Assembly (NCBI GenBank): GCA_963514095.1
Contig: OY741284.1
Span: 4,532,501 to 4,596,500 of the forward strand
Direction: 5' to 3'
Source: Eutrigla gurnardus
Lineage: Eukaryota > Chordata > Actinopteri > Perciformes > Triglidae
DNA: 64,000 nucleotides
The translations under genes were made by a program, and so were the position numbers. The notes under the pieces were generated by a model, which was given only the letters and a program-made list of their open reading frames with translations, ran no database searches and was not told the DNA's origin. Shown here one piece after another: positions 63,836-64,000 of the stretch; position 1 is the stretch's first letter; every line of letters starts with the position of its first letter.

Positions 63836-63900
63836 TGAAGGCCAGGGGGCCCCTGACAATTTGGGCCCCTGGGCCTCTGCCAGGTCGGCCCCTTTAGTCA
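63836..63900. repeat. GC-rich repeat fragment, possible hAT terminus
   Basis: CCAGGGGGCCCCTGACAATT and GGGCCCCTGGGCCTCTGCC resemble termini of fish hAT elements, but only one side is seen. Confidence 0.3.
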
Positions 63901-64000
63901 TAAATCCATGTCACAATGATCTCCTCGGAAACGGAGTCACACTAAATAAAAAATAGTTGTATCATGCCTGTGTTTTTGGATTTGACTAAATTATGACTCT

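Noticed and set aside
1..64000. CRISPR arrays, bacterial operons, anti-phage systems
   Set aside because: No spaced palindromic repeats or prokaryotic gene organisation; splice signals and transposon types are those of a teleost nuclear genome.

Overview
This window looks like nuclear DNA of a ray-finned (teleost) fish. It has spliced exons with GT/AG borders and no operons. It carries an unusually broad mix of transposon classes typical of fish: Gmr1-type Ty3/gypsy, BEL/Pao, DIRS/YR, L1 and L2/jockey-like LINEs, hAT, PIF/Harbinger, Tc1 and a tRNA-derived SINE. It also has many microsatellites and several repeat strings that are very common in teleosts. I see no prokaryotic gene, rRNA, CRISPR array or functional tRNA gene.

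Layout. 0-1.4 kb: short tandem repeats and a 28-bp GC-rich minisatellite. 1.4-7.7 kb: a complete Gmr1-like LTR retrotransposon with LTRs identical by eye, a TTATC target duplication and a disrupted gag-PR-IN-RT-RH polyprotein. 8.5-10.2 kb: a PIF/Harbinger relic with remnants of both its genes. 12.4-13.0 kb: a putative intronless minus-strand gene with internal protein repeats. 13.8-16.7 kb: a decayed DIRS/YR retroelement. 18.4-20.4 kb: the last six exons of an unidentified host gene, all in phase, with a polyA signal. 20.4-25.6 kb: sparse DNA with one abundant dispersed repeat. 25.7-26.8 kb: a TATA-bearing transcription unit of unknown function, then a hAT MITE, a minus-strand LTR-element fragment and a decayed L2-like LINE tail (to about 30.6 kb). 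32.7-33.2 kb: BEL/Pao relic. 36.0-37.6 kb: 5' exons of a second unidentified host gene.

38.6-44.3 kb: an essentially full-length L1 with a target-site duplication and one frameshift in ORF2. 44.5-46.1 kb: a 5'-truncated LINE on the minus strand. 46.2-48.4 kb: a hAT transposase with conserved introns, interrupted by the left end of a second, Tip100-like hAT. 48.9-50.9 kb: gag-protease of a second Gmr1-like element with a strikingly SCAN-like capsid, cut off by nested BED-finger hAT elements (50.9-52.3 kb). 52.6-53.25 and 58.6-59.2 kb: a direct pair of an unclassified ~650-bp repeat. Between them are a LINE 3' end, a minus-strand multi-exon gene with a possible KDZ/Zisupton-type cysteine cluster, and a Harbinger relic in its intron. 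59.3-62.15 kb: a DNA transposon holding a hAT MITE that itself holds a SINE. 62.2-64 kb: Tc1 and LINE fossils and a degenerate minisatellite.

Only two or three stretches look like host genes (18.4-20.4 kb, 36.0-37.6 kb, perhaps 25.7-26.8 kb). The rest is a stratified record of transposon insertions. Exon chains were checked by hand for splice signals and phase. Family names rest on recognised motifs, not on database searches.
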